From: Setoptus koraiensis
Lineage: Eukaryota; Arthropoda
DNA: 64,000 nt
Assembly: GCA_048013815.1 (NCBI GenBank)
Contig: CM106585.1
Coordinates: 16,802,001-16,866,000, forward strand
Direction: 5' to 3'
Each line of letters opens with the position of its first letter. Position 1 is the stretch's first letter. This document shows positions 46,124 to 55,351 of this stretch, piece after piece. The notes under the pieces are model-generated. The model was not told where the DNA came from. It saw only the letters and a program-made list of their open reading frames with translations, and searched no databases. Both the position numbers and the translations under genes were made by a program.

Positions 46124-47146
46124 CGAACTTTTGCCTTTCACATTCAGTCCAGTGTCTATCTAGTTTACTTCCTTCTTGACCACAAACACGAAAGCTTTCA
46201 CGAGGAGAAATCGCTCCAACAAGAACTGAGCGAATACAAAATCCAACTTAATCTTTTCTCGCTATCTGGTGCCTTCTGAACTGATGTTCGCGTTAACTTT
46301 CTTCTGCGGATTGGTTTTGCATGCAAATGACAACATTGACTACTTACTTTTTATGTCCCTTGCCATGGCAACAACATGTTCATGGTCGCAACTGTAATAC
46401 TTACGTTGCTACCGTTGAAAAATTGAGTGTTTTACATATAGAGTTGAACAAATGGATTGATCTCTTGCGACGATCGCAGATTGCAGGTCGAGTGTAAGAC
46501 CAACAGTGACAAATAGTACGATCCACCATCTACACTGAGTGATGTCATTATCTGTTTCATTCGTTTGACTCTCTCTCTCTCTCTGATTTTTCATGTTGAT
46601 CGTGCAAACAAGACTGAAAAGAAAACAAATAAAGTGTAAGTTCGTTCTGTATATAACTACAAACAGATCCACTTCACTTTCGCTATTCGAAAGTGAATAT
46701 TAACGTACCTCTGGAATGCGATAAATGCTCAACGTCTGTTGATGAGCGCCGAGGGCTTGCATTCTTACACCGCATTTTCTTCAGGAATTTCTCTTCTTCT
46801 TTTTAGTTAGCCATAGAAGACACTCATATATGTGTTTATATTGTACAATGTGTATATTAATGAGTGCATCCAATTCAAACAATACAATACATTATGTAGG
46901 CGAAATTCCACCATTTTTGGCCCTCTTCTCTCAGGGATCTGAGTAGGCCCCCAAAGACCATAACCTTGAATCGAGAGGGTTGACAAAAGTGATCCAGAAG
47001 CCTTAGGTCGCATCTCGAGTGCGGTCTGTAGAGATTGTTGATTCAATTTCGATCGAATAATTGTAACAGTGGCAAATTAAAGTACATTCTCAAAGTATAC
47101 ACAATTTGAATTGGAAATCTATTGAGGCTTGTTCGACAGCGGCAAC
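46124..47146. other. Intergenic region, no gene seen
   Basis: AT-rich spacer of about 1 kb. A minus-strand 79-codon frame (46807-47046) starts at a non-ATG codon and has no recognisable content. A CTCTCTCTCTCTCTGA run lies near 46569. Confidence 0.45.
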
Positions 47147-48650
47147 ATGAGCAACATATCACCTCAATATACATCTAACATTGAGCGGCCTCCTTTTTAT
47201 CGAGCGCCACGCAATCATAACAGGTCCCAATCAGATTATCCATGGAAGCAGCATAATTTTCAGGTACCAAACAACAAAAGTCATGTATGTAGTCGACGAA
47301 TGTATAGCAGAGAACCACTCAATGAATTGTTGTGAAAAATTGATTTAACAAATTCTTTCCAAAATAAAATTTCATCATAGGTGAATGTTGGCTTCAACCT
47401 CACCCAAAACCAAGTACCTAAACCATTTGGATTGTCTCCAATAGGTTCGAATCGATCTAGTGACAGCAGTATTGATCAGCATGGGTATGCAACAATCTAT
47501 GAGAGTGTCCCTGCCGATTATTCGCCACAGAGTCAGGAACAACAAGTGTTTAAGCCAGCAATTGCGACTCAAAGAATCCATCATCAACCAACGTCGACAG
47601 TGCACAAGAGTTTTAATAAATCTGTCAGAATAATAGATACTAACGACAACAGTCAATGGTCGAACCACAACTTTGCGCAAGATCTTGGCTTGCCCCAGAG
47701 TTCCCATACTGCTCAACAGCGGCAACAACAACAGCAACCTCAAATTAGACGAGCGGGTTAGTTCAATGAAATCATATTCCGTTCATATGAACCTCACTGA
47801 TGATGAAATTCAAACTAACCAAAGTCTTGCTGTCTTAACAAACTATCGCTAGTTTCTCCTGCGATTGAGGTGAATAGGTCCAGCGCTTCGCAGCAAACCT
47901 CTGAAGAGCCTCCAAATAGTAGCGAAGCCACAAGATCTTCGCCATTGGCCAACCAAGAGCTTATAGGGTCTGGCATGATCGTAGGTCACATACCAGCATT
48001 CAAGACGGTGTTGCCCAACAGTAAAAAGGAGGAATTCATGTGGAATAGAGAGCTAGAAAGGGCATCAATCACACATCAGGTAGGCTTAACATGCATGTCG
48101 CCGAAAAATCTCCGTAACGTGTAGCTGTATCTCTTATTTGGAATTTCTATTTTTGTTTGTGTTATCTTACCCCAGACTTATAGAACACTGCCGATAGTCC
48201 AGCCTAAGCCGAAGGCTAGACATGATCTAGCAACGGGTAATTACATGAGGCTCGTATCGGACCCGACGTGGAACTTGCATCAATCTAGACCACCTAGTGC
48301 AGCGGCGAAAAATTACGAGGAAAAGATTCGACAAGCCATCAGCAACGTAAGTGATTCAACGTGTCAGATTAAGAAAGTCTTAAGATATAGCCGAAGAGTG
48401 GCTGTCTCATTCCATTTTATTTTATTTTAATGATGATTTTATGAACTCTTCGCAGATGGGGAATCAAGTAAAGCCAAGCTCCAGGGTTATTATTCCTCAC
48501 AATTCGCCAATAAATCTTTACCTCCCTACCAGTAATAAGTTAGCGAAAGAAAGCTCGCCTTCTCGCGCTATGCGACAAAACAACAAAGATCCGGATCAGC
48601 CGATATTCAATTACAAAGAGTACATAGATTCAACTAGGAGAGCTCATTGA
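47147..48650 (+). CDS. Disordered Ser/Asn/Gln-rich protein of unknown family (five exons)
   Basis: Exons 47147-47263, 47381-47756, 47853-48079, 48176-48346 and 48456-48650 join in consistent phases (0, 1, 0, 0) with GTANNN/GTTAGT donors and AG acceptors, giving 361 residues. The ATG at 47147 is the first in the frame. The protein is polar and low complexity throughout, with poly-Gln (HTAQQRQQQQQPQ) and repeated aromatic-proline motifs (RPPFYRAP, YPWKQHNF). The last exon has a short block, IPHNSPINLYLP, reminiscent of the ZASP-like motif of PDZ-LIM muscle proteins (NSP-[IL]-x-LY), but no PDZ or LIM domain is visible, so this is only a weak hint. It could be a cytoskeletal linker. A small membrane-protein ORF follows 49 nt downstream. 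Confidence 0.65.
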
Positions 48651-48699
48651 TAAGTGTACTTTGGTTAGAGTGTATTGTTCAGTGTCAACGAAAACAAAT

Positions 48700-48963
48700 A
48701 TGATGCCAAAAATGTTCAGATTGTCTATTTATAAATCAATTATTATCTACTGCTCTTTGTTGTTATTACTTATTGCTATACATAACAAGGTTGTCTTATC
48801 TCTCAACAAGAAGAACGATAATTCAAATAGTGAAGCATTCAAAATCAATGAGAAAGACAAAGATGTTTGGCATAAGTTTTGGTTGTATTCAATGATTACT
48901 ACTTATTGTATACTAGTGATTTCTGCTGCAACAATCTTGAAATACACTAGTAATTCGAAATAA
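48700..48963 (+). CDS. Small putative membrane protein downstream of the disordered gene
   Basis: An 87-residue ORF starting at the ATG-ATG at 48700, 49 nt after the preceding stop codon. It has a hydrophobic N-terminus (YKSIIIYCSLLLLLIAI), a polar Lys/Asn/Glu middle (about 30 residues) and a second hydrophobic helix (SMITTYCILVISAATIL) before a short tail. It may be a second cistron on the same transcript, a separate small gene, or chance ORF in a 3'UTR. I recognise no family. Confidence 0.35.
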   Translation: MMPKMFRLSIYKSIIIYCSLLLLLIAIHNKVVLSLNKKNDNSNSEAFKINEKDKDVWHKFWLYSMITTYCILVISAATILKYTSNSK

Positions 48964-49262
48964 ACATTTTCAAAAGTACATAGAGCCACTATTAGTGTTA
49001 GTTAAATCGGGATTCTGTTGTAAAACAACAATTAGTAGAGGCGGGCAGTAGCGTAAAGAAAACAAACTATCCGTCACTAACGCATATCACACAAAACACG
49101 TTTTGTGCCTGTTGTCGGCTATTTTTCGATATCACCTGGCTTCATTGATTTTCAGTTGTTTTACCGAATGAAGTTGCCAGATCATTCTAATTTACAAAAT
49201 CTATACTTGCATTCATTTTAATTACAAGCTAAAACATTTTCTATTTATCGTCTGCCATCATC
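48964..49262. other. Spacer and ELP4 promoter region
   Basis: About 300 bp. It contains ACAAAACACGTTTTGT, a short inverted repeat near 49092-49107. No gene seen. Confidence 0.4.
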
Positions 49263-50432
49263 ATGGAAAGGTCTCCGATTACACCTCCAATAGCGCCCAT
49301 GCAATTAGGATTGGCGAACAAAACAACGAGTAAACAACGTCTCGTGTCTATCGGCAATGGATCTCTAGATGATATATTAGGTGGAGGACTGGTTAGGTCC
49401 TCTGTAAATGTTTTAGAATGTGCCAATCACCATACAGTAGCAACAGGAAAAATGATCGATGCTACATTCGCATCAAATGTATTGTCTAACAACTCCAATC
49501 TTATTGTTTTGGTCTGTGACCAGATGACTCGTTTGAGTGAACAAGAATTTCTAGCTACTCTGCCTCTCAAGACTAGAGTTAGATCTGAAAACCTTTACAA
49601 GGACCTCTTATCAAGAGCGGCATCAACACGCATCAAGATTGCTTGGCGTTACTCAAATCTCAGTAGTCCCTCAGATCGTACCCTTTTAGTGGACCAGGCA
49701 GATTTCGGTGTTCAGCTCATTTCGGATAAAGATCTAGCTAATAACATCATGGAATCTAAGCTACTCAGAATATTGCATCTTGCTGATTATCCTAATGTGA
49801 AAGAAGCGATGAAAACATTAGTTCAACTGGTAGATGAAACGAACACCAACGGTACAAGTCATTCCGCTTTCTCTCAAGATCGTAGTTGCACGTCTGGTTT
49901 GGCCAAGAAAAGCACGTCGAGCAAAAACAGCGACATCAACATACTAGTGATAAACCTCACCAATCCACTTAGTCTTGTTAATACGGTAGACATGCCAGGT
50001 TTTATGTTCATATTGAGATGCTTGACGAGAAGCCGAAAGAATTGTACTTGTTTAGTGACTTTACACTCGGAATTGATTCTAGCATCGGCATTACCTATAG
50101 TTTTGGAACGTCTGTATAATCTATCAGATGGAGTAGTGAAATTGAGCTCATTCGTCGATATGAGCCAAACACCCTACGTTGATTATAATGGAATCCTAGA
50201 GATAATCAAAACTGCCAAAATTAACTCTACAGCATATCATTATGAGAGAGATGTTTGCGACTGGGGATACAGGATTACAAAGAACAGTAGATTTCTCGTT
50301 TTCGACAAGTTGAGTCTACCCCCATGTGATGAAGTCATTAGTAAATCAAACGAAGTAAGTCCTGATTTTCCGAAGCAAATAGGCGTGAAATCAAACTGTT
50401 CAACAAGTGAGACATCCAAGCTGGACTTCTAA
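49263..50432 (+). CDS. ELP4: Elongator complex protein 4
   Basis: A 389-residue, intronless RecA-like protein of the Elp456 subcomplex. The N-terminal block SIGNGSLDDILGGGLVRSSVNVLE matches the ELP4 core start. IKIAWRY in the middle and the end (FDKLSLPPCDEV...SKLDF) match ELP4's LHLPPD and the final HLDF. Elongator modifies wobble uridines of tRNAs (cm5U-type), and Elp456 is a hexameric RecA-fold ring that binds tRNA and ATP. As in other ELP4 proteins there is no canonical Walker A. A Ser/Thr-rich insertion (about residues 194-220) is not in vertebrates. The start is the first ATG of the frame. Confidence 0.88.
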   Translation: MERSPITPPIAPMQLGLANKTTSKQRLVSIGNGSLDDILGGGLVRSSVNVLECANHHTVATGKMIDATFASNVLSNNSNLIVLVCDQMTRLSEQEFLATLPLKTRVRSENLYKDLLSRAASTRIKIAWRYSNLSSPSDRTLLVDQADFGVQLISDKDLANNIMESKLLRILHLADYPNVKEAMKTLVQLVDETNTNGTSHSAFSQDRSCTSGLAKKSTSSKNSDINILVINLTNPLSLVNTVDMPGFMFILRCLTRSRKNCTCLVTLHSELILASALPIVLERLYNLSDGVVKLSSFVDMSQTPYVDYNGILEIIKTAKINSTAYHYERDVCDWGYRITKNSRFLVFDKLSLPPCDEVISKSNEVSPDFPKQIGVKSNCSTSETSKLDF

Positions 50433-50590
50433 GCCAACATTTACACAAGGTCTAACCAGTATAGTATAATTTATTTACCTCTCTCTTTCTCTGTATTACT
50501 ATTGCTTTTACATTGAATCGTTGAAATCATTTTGATGATATCAAATGATGAAGGTATCAATAATTATAGACATAAGCAAATGTATTCATT

Positions 50591-50596
50591 TTTATT
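50591..50596 (-). terminator. Polyadenylation signal AATAAA for EB1
   Basis: AATAAA on the minus strand about 33 nt downstream of the EB1 stop, in the 196-bp gap between convergent ELP4 and EB1. Confidence 0.5.
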
Positions 50597-50628
50597 TCAT
50601 TGGTGCATTATCAATACATGGTTTCGTA

Positions 50629-51630
50629 CTAAAACTCTTGATTTAAAATCACTCCTTCTGTTGGCACATGACCCTCGACATCTTCTGCTACTCCGTTTTC
50701 GGGTCCATCTTCAGGCACAGCAAATCCATCTTCTGTGGCATAGAGTATTTCGAGAATCTTCTTACGTTCTTCTGCCGGTGTCTCCTCTTGCCCGTCTTCT
50801 ACCGCTTGTTCTGCTTGTTGACAAAGTACCTCAATATCTCTCAATTTTCCATAATAGAAGTCTCGTTCACGTTCTATGCTCTCAATGGTTGTCTTGAGTT
50901 GGTTTATTTCATTTTCTAATTTGATGACTTGATTCCGATCAACGGCAGCAGAGGATCCATTCTGAGCTACAGCTGATCTGACCCTATTCACGGCGGCACC
51001 TGATAATGGTGATGTTTTGGATTGAGTTGTAGCTGTTGTGCGAACTGATGCACTGGTTGCTGTTCGTGGATTTGTAGCTGTTTTTGTGCCAAGTGTTGTC
51101 CTACTATTGCCTGCTGATGATAATGTCGATGATGACGTAAGAGGCCTGGAAACACCTGAGAGTGTTCTCTCAGGACCATGAGAATGTGAAGCACCTAATG
51201 GAATACCACCTCTAACTTCTAAAGCGTTGTATTCGTGGCCATCGTAATTGGCATCGAAGAATTTTTTGAACCACTGCAAGAATTCAAAATTATCCTGGAA
51301 GCGGGCCATGACCAGCCTGTTGACAGGTATTTCCTTGTCACAGCCGACTTTCTTGAAAGCTGCTTGTACTAGCTTGAAGTTTTGTATATATTCATGCTCC
51401 AATAGAGTGCGAAATTTTACTTTTTTTAGAAGAACTGTTCCAGGGAATATAAGATCCATGAATTGTGCATAGGCAGCTCCGTTACTAAGCTCTTCAATTT
51501 TTTTATAATCAGCTTGAAGGCATTCATTAACCCAGTTCAGCATTTCATGTCGAGATAGATTGTCCGATGTTGCAGATGTGGCATGGACATTGACACATTG
51601 ATACTGTATGCCAGCGAGTCCGTCAGCCAT
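50629..51630 (-). CDS. EB1: Microtubule plus-end tracking protein EB1
   Basis: A 333-residue protein. I chose the ATG at 51630 (MADGLAGIQ); the frame extends four codons upstream only from a TTG. Residues about 15-130 form the calponin-homology domain that binds growing microtubule ends ([34 protein letters not shown]-like [31 protein letters not shown]). A Ser/Thr/Ala-rich basic linker follows (about 145-235), then the EB homology coiled coil ([23 protein letters not shown]) that recruits SxIP-motif partners. The acidic tail ends in QEF where vertebrate EB1 has EEY, so a terminal aromatic is kept. No introns. It is convergent with ELP4. Confidence 0.96.
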   Translation of the reverse strand: MADGLAGIQYQCVNVHATSATSDNLSRHEMLNWVNECLQADYKKIEELSNGAAYAQFMDLIFPGTVLLKKVKFRTLLEHEYIQNFKLVQAAFKKVGCDKEIPVNRLVMARFQDNFEFLQWFKKFFDANYDGHEYNALEVRGGIPLGASHSHGPERTLSGVSRPLTSSSTLSSAGNSRTTLGTKTATNPRTATSASVRTTATTQSKTSPLSGAAVNRVRSAVAQNGSSAAVDRNQVIKLENEINQLKTTIESIERERDFYYGKLRDIEVLCQQAEQAVEDGQEETPAEERKKILEILYATEDGFAVPEDGPENGVAEDVEGHVPTEGVILNQEF

Positions 51631-52845
51631 TTCGACAGGCAATAATATAATATATTTTGTTTGGTTTAATGAGTTGTTATTATCGTTGCGCTAACGGTTG
51701 GGCCCCGCTCTGATAGTCAGAATAACTGTTTATTAGATAGCTATGATGACGATGATGATTATAATGATAATAGAGGCGATAAGAATAAAATACAATGTAG
51801 TTAAAAATACAGATTTAGTGAGCTTGAGCACACGTAAATTTATGACGATATATCAGGTATGATTTTCATATATTGGTGCATTTTCTAAAGGTGGTGGGGG
51901 GAGGGAACAACACGATTACACACACACACATATTACAGCGTGCACCTTTTCCACAGACATTGGCACTGCGCCAAGAAACGCCGCTAGAGGCGTGCGAGGG
52001 CCTCGAAACATAGCATCAAGAAGCGTCCACAAGAACACATCTTTCGGCCGACATGAGAGATTAGACAAGTGATGCAACTGTCCACTATCTATGCAGTAAC
52101 TCGCCAACAGATTGGCGAAAGCCTAAAGCGCCGCCTCATGGGTGTTTTCTTTGGCACAATTGGCCCAGCGCCATTGGAAAAGGTGCATACGGTACAGCAA
52201 GAATATGTACAGTATATAGATAGTACAAAGAGAGATGAACGGCGAGAAGAAGGTGAAGAGTCCGGATAGTCTCTCGAAGAGAACGACGATACCGTCCGTC
52301 ACTGGCGCTCGTTGCCATAGTGTGTGCGTGCGTGTATTCTGTCGCTGACGCAGGGCGGCAATGCTGCTGTTCTCTGCAACGAATAACACACACACAGACA
52401 CACACAACTGGCACACACGCTCTACATACCACTCAAATGTTCCACTACTGTGCTCGGCTCCACAGTCGTCGGGACAAGACGACCAATTGCACAGGAGGCA
52501 CAGAGTTGACGCCCTCTGTGCCTCTTTAGAAAAGGGTGAGGTATTTTTTCACCCTATTATTTGTACATGTAAATATTTCGCGATCCTGTTGGCGCCATGT
52601 TCGAACACTGCGCGAATCTAACTCTATCATTGTTTAGCGATGTGTTTATCATTTTAGACGCCACGTGCAATTGTCTCATTGTACCATGTATTTGTTCCCA
52701 ACCCACGATAATGCGACTACTCGATAATTAGTGGACGTAGTTGTTTGAATTATTGTTGTTAATACTACTATTATCACCAGCATTATCATTATTCTTTAAT
52801 TATTTTATATTATTTAAACCGTTATCACTATTATTATTATCCGAG
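51631..52845. other. Divergent intergenic region, EB1 / ADSS
   Basis: About 1.2 kb between divergently transcribed genes, so it should contain both promoters. It has a CACACACACA run near 51918, one GGGCCCC site near 51700, and ATT-rich sequence right before the ADSS start. Short frames on both strands near 52100-52430 are not recognisable. Confidence 0.5.
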
Positions 52846-54273
52846 ATGGGATCATTATTATCGTCCCCAATTCATCAAATATCTGAGATCGCCCCCAATA
52901 GGCATAACGTGATAGTTGTGCTAGGCACTCAATGGGGCGATGAGGGCAAAGGTAAAGTTGTTGATTTGCTATCATCGCAAGCGGAAATTGTATGCCGATT
53001 TCAAGGTGGAAACAACGCCGGACACACCGTTGTTGTAGACGAAGTTTCCTATGACTTTCACCTTTTGCCATGTGGTATTATCAATCGCAATTGTATATCG
53101 GTCATTGGCAGTGGAGTTGTTGTTAATGTACCGCAATTATTCGACGAGCTTGAACGAAATCAAAAACTAAGCGATAATAGCAACAAGAGTGAAGCGGAAA
53201 AGGCCAAATGCAAACATCAAGATGTCAACAATAATGGCAACAATCACTCACACCATGATGAGGCACGCTGGATAGATCGCCTTTACATCTCGGATGAAAC
53301 TCATCTGGTTTTCGATATTCACATGTATGCAGACGGACTTCTAGAGGCAGATTTACAAGCCGACGGAAAGAGACAAATAGGCACCACCAAAAAAGGTATT
53401 GGACCGACTTATTCAACAAAGGCTCTACGAATAAGCATAAGAATGCAGGCCCTACTTGGTGATTTCGAATTATTTGAGAAAAAGTTTCGGCATCTCGTTG
53501 AGTACCATCGCAAGCAATTCAGCAATCAACACACAATAGATGTCGAGGCAGAACTTGAACTATACAGGAACTATGTTGAAAAAATCCGTCCATGCGTCAA
53601 AGACACCAGGAAGTTTCTCTATGAGTCAGTGAAAGCTGGAAAGAAGATTTTAATAGAAGGCGCTAATGGATCTATGCTCGATATAGACCACGGTACTTAT
53701 CCTTATGTGACTTCATCTAACACTACTATTGGAGGTGTCTTTACAGGCCTAGGGTTACCCTCTACCGCTATCGGACCTATTTATGGCGTGGTCAAAGCAT
53801 ATTGCACTCGTGTAGGCGATGGACCTTTTCCCACCGAACTACATGATGAAATTGGCAAGAAGCTACAAGAGCATGGCCATGAAGTTGGTGTCACCACCAA
53901 ACGTATACGACGTTGTGGCTGGTTAGATGCTGTTTTGTTACGTTATACTCATGAGTTAAATGATTACACAGCGCTTGCTTTAACCAAGTTAGATGTACTT
54001 AGTGACTTTGATGAAGTTAAAATAGGTGACAAATATATTCTTGATGGGAAAGTTTTAGATTCACCTCCCACGTATGAAGACAAGTTGAATCGTGTTCAAG
54101 TGGAGTATACCACTATGAAAGGTTGGAAAACTGACATAAGCAAGGCTCGCAAATTTTCAGACCTGCCGAAAGAAGCCCAAGAGTATGTTAAGCATATAGA
54201 GAAAATTGTTAAAGTTCCTATCAAGTGGATTGGAGTTGGACCCGAAAGAGACTCTATCATACATATGTTCTGA
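52846..54273 (+). CDS. Adenylosuccinate synthetase
   Basis: A 475-residue, intronless enzyme of purine synthesis. It converts IMP and aspartate to adenylosuccinate with GTP in the cytosol. I chose the ATG at 52846 (MGSLLSSP); the frame extends 35 codons upstream but only from a non-ATG, Leu-rich stretch. Motifs: GTQWGDEGKGKVVDLL (phosphate binding, catalytic Asp), GGNNAGHTV with the catalytic His, TTKKGIGPTYSTKALR, EGANGSMLDIDHGTYPYVTSSN, TTKRIRRCGWLD and LTKLDVL for guanine recognition. An insertion of about 30 residues, Asn/His/Lys-rich (roughly residues 108-138), interrupts the region after LFDEL; vertebrate enzymes have a short loop there. AATAAA at 54335 closes the transcript. Confidence 0.96.
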   Translation: MGSLLSSPIHQISEIAPNRHNVIVVLGTQWGDEGKGKVVDLLSSQAEIVCRFQGGNNAGHTVVVDEVSYDFHLLPCGIINRNCISVIGSGVVVNVPQLFDELERNQKLSDNSNKSEAEKAKCKHQDVNNNGNNHSHHDEARWIDRLYISDETHLVFDIHMYADGLLEADLQADGKRQIGTTKKGIGPTYSTKALRISIRMQALLGDFELFEKKFRHLVEYHRKQFSNQHTIDVEAELELYRNYVEKIRPCVKDTRKFLYESVKAGKKILIEGANGSMLDIDHGTYPYVTSSNTTIGGVFTGLGLPSTAIGPIYGVVKAYCTRVGDGPFPTELHDEIGKKLQEHGHEVGVTTKRIRRCGWLDAVLLRYTHELNDYTALALTKLDVLSDFDEVKIGDKYILDGKVLDSPPTYEDKLNRVQVEYTTMKGWKTDISKARKFSDLPKEAQEYVKHIEKIVKVPIKWIGVGPERDSIIHMF

Positions 54274-55328
54274 TTGGAGATGTGCATGTGCGTTATTTCG
54301 TGCATACCGTATATATATACATTTAATATTCACAAATAAACTTCACTTGATGTACTAACTACATTCAGTCAACTTCAATACCAACTCTGCATGAACCATG
54401 TCTTAGATCAACCCTATTTAGAATGATTTACAGAAGATAATTGTTGATAAGAACTTGTTAATATTCTATATTAAAACCAGCATCTAGATTAGCTTAATTT
54501 TTTGTGGTTTCGTTAATGTCGTCTACATGCATTTGGTCCTTCAGTAAACTGATTACATGACTGATGACCTTTCTTTTGGCGCAACTAGGCATCTTGTTCT
54601 GAGGCAAATGACCGAATTATGGGTGTAGCTAAGCTTTCTGTGAAAAAAAAAATCCTCTTTTTTCTGGGTTAAATTTAAAGAGATTAGTCAGCAGCACCTG
54701 GCCCAGTTTGCCAGGTGCTGCTGACTAATCTCTTGATAAAATTTTGGCCATCAGACCGGGTTTCATATTTATTTAGAAATAATAGCAGGACTACCAGCAG
54801 GATTCTATGCTTCGACCAGTCCTGCACAGTGCGCGATCGCTATATACTTTCGGTTTCTCCAATAGCGTTGCCCTTCCGGTTGGATGAAACAGTCGAAATG
54901 GATAAAAGTGGTTGAAACCATTGATTTACCACTGGAATACGGTTTGTTGGTCATCTCAAATTCAAAACTCACTTATCGCTGATCACTATAATAGGATATT
55001 CGCGGTAAACACAAATAGTAACAGGTGAAAATTTTCATTTCTAAGTGTTGCTTCAAAAGAGAAGAATTAAATGGACAAATTCAAAGGAATCCCCAACTAT
55101 TATCATCGAGAGTCCCGAGAGAACAAACATTGTCGACCGGGAACAATCCAGATCTCAGTGATGTGGGTCTGTTAGATGAGAGGACGCTGTCTAATATCAG
55201 TAGTGTGTCTACGATGTCAAGAAATGATTTCCTGCTCCCGAATGTATCTGAAGTAGGAAGACACAAAAGTTTGTTATCGTTCAACGAATATACAGGCAGA
55301 AAAGGACCCGATAGATTCTGCCTGTTAT
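54274..55328. other. Region between convergent ADSS and DIS3L2
   Basis: It contains the ADSS polyadenylation signal (54335-54340), a 25-bp hairpin (54678-54734) and plus-strand open frames with coding-like composition (about 54772-55351). See the separate entries. Confidence 0.45.
54678..54734. repeat. Perfect 25-bp inverted repeat with 7-nt loop
   Basis: The arms 54678-54702 and 54710-54734 are exact reverse complements (inner part CAGCAGCACCTGGC / GCCAGGTGCTGCTG). The loop is CCAGTTT. Confidence 0.9.
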
Positions 55329-55351
55329 TTATTCAATACATCGAAGAATGA
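55025..55351 (+). CDS. Doubtful Ser-rich coding exon
   Basis: An open frame follows an acceptor-like AGTAACAG. Its Ser/Leu/Asn-rich translation (VGLLDERTLSNISSVSTM, GRHKSLLSFNEYTG) has plausible codon composition, but the last codons run into the DIS3L2 stop on the other strand. It might be the last exon of an unrecognised gene or chance. I could not find an upstream exon in a compatible phase. Confidence 0.15.
   Translation: MKIFISKCCFKREELNGQIQRNPQLLSSRVPREQTLSTGNNPDLSDVGLLDERTLSNISSVSTMSRNDFLLPNVSEVGRHKSLLSFNEYTGRKGPDRFCLLFIQYIEE

Noticed and set aside
46807-47046. 79-codon minus-strand frame
   Set aside because: It begins at a non-ATG codon and has no recognisable sequence or neighbours that would support it.
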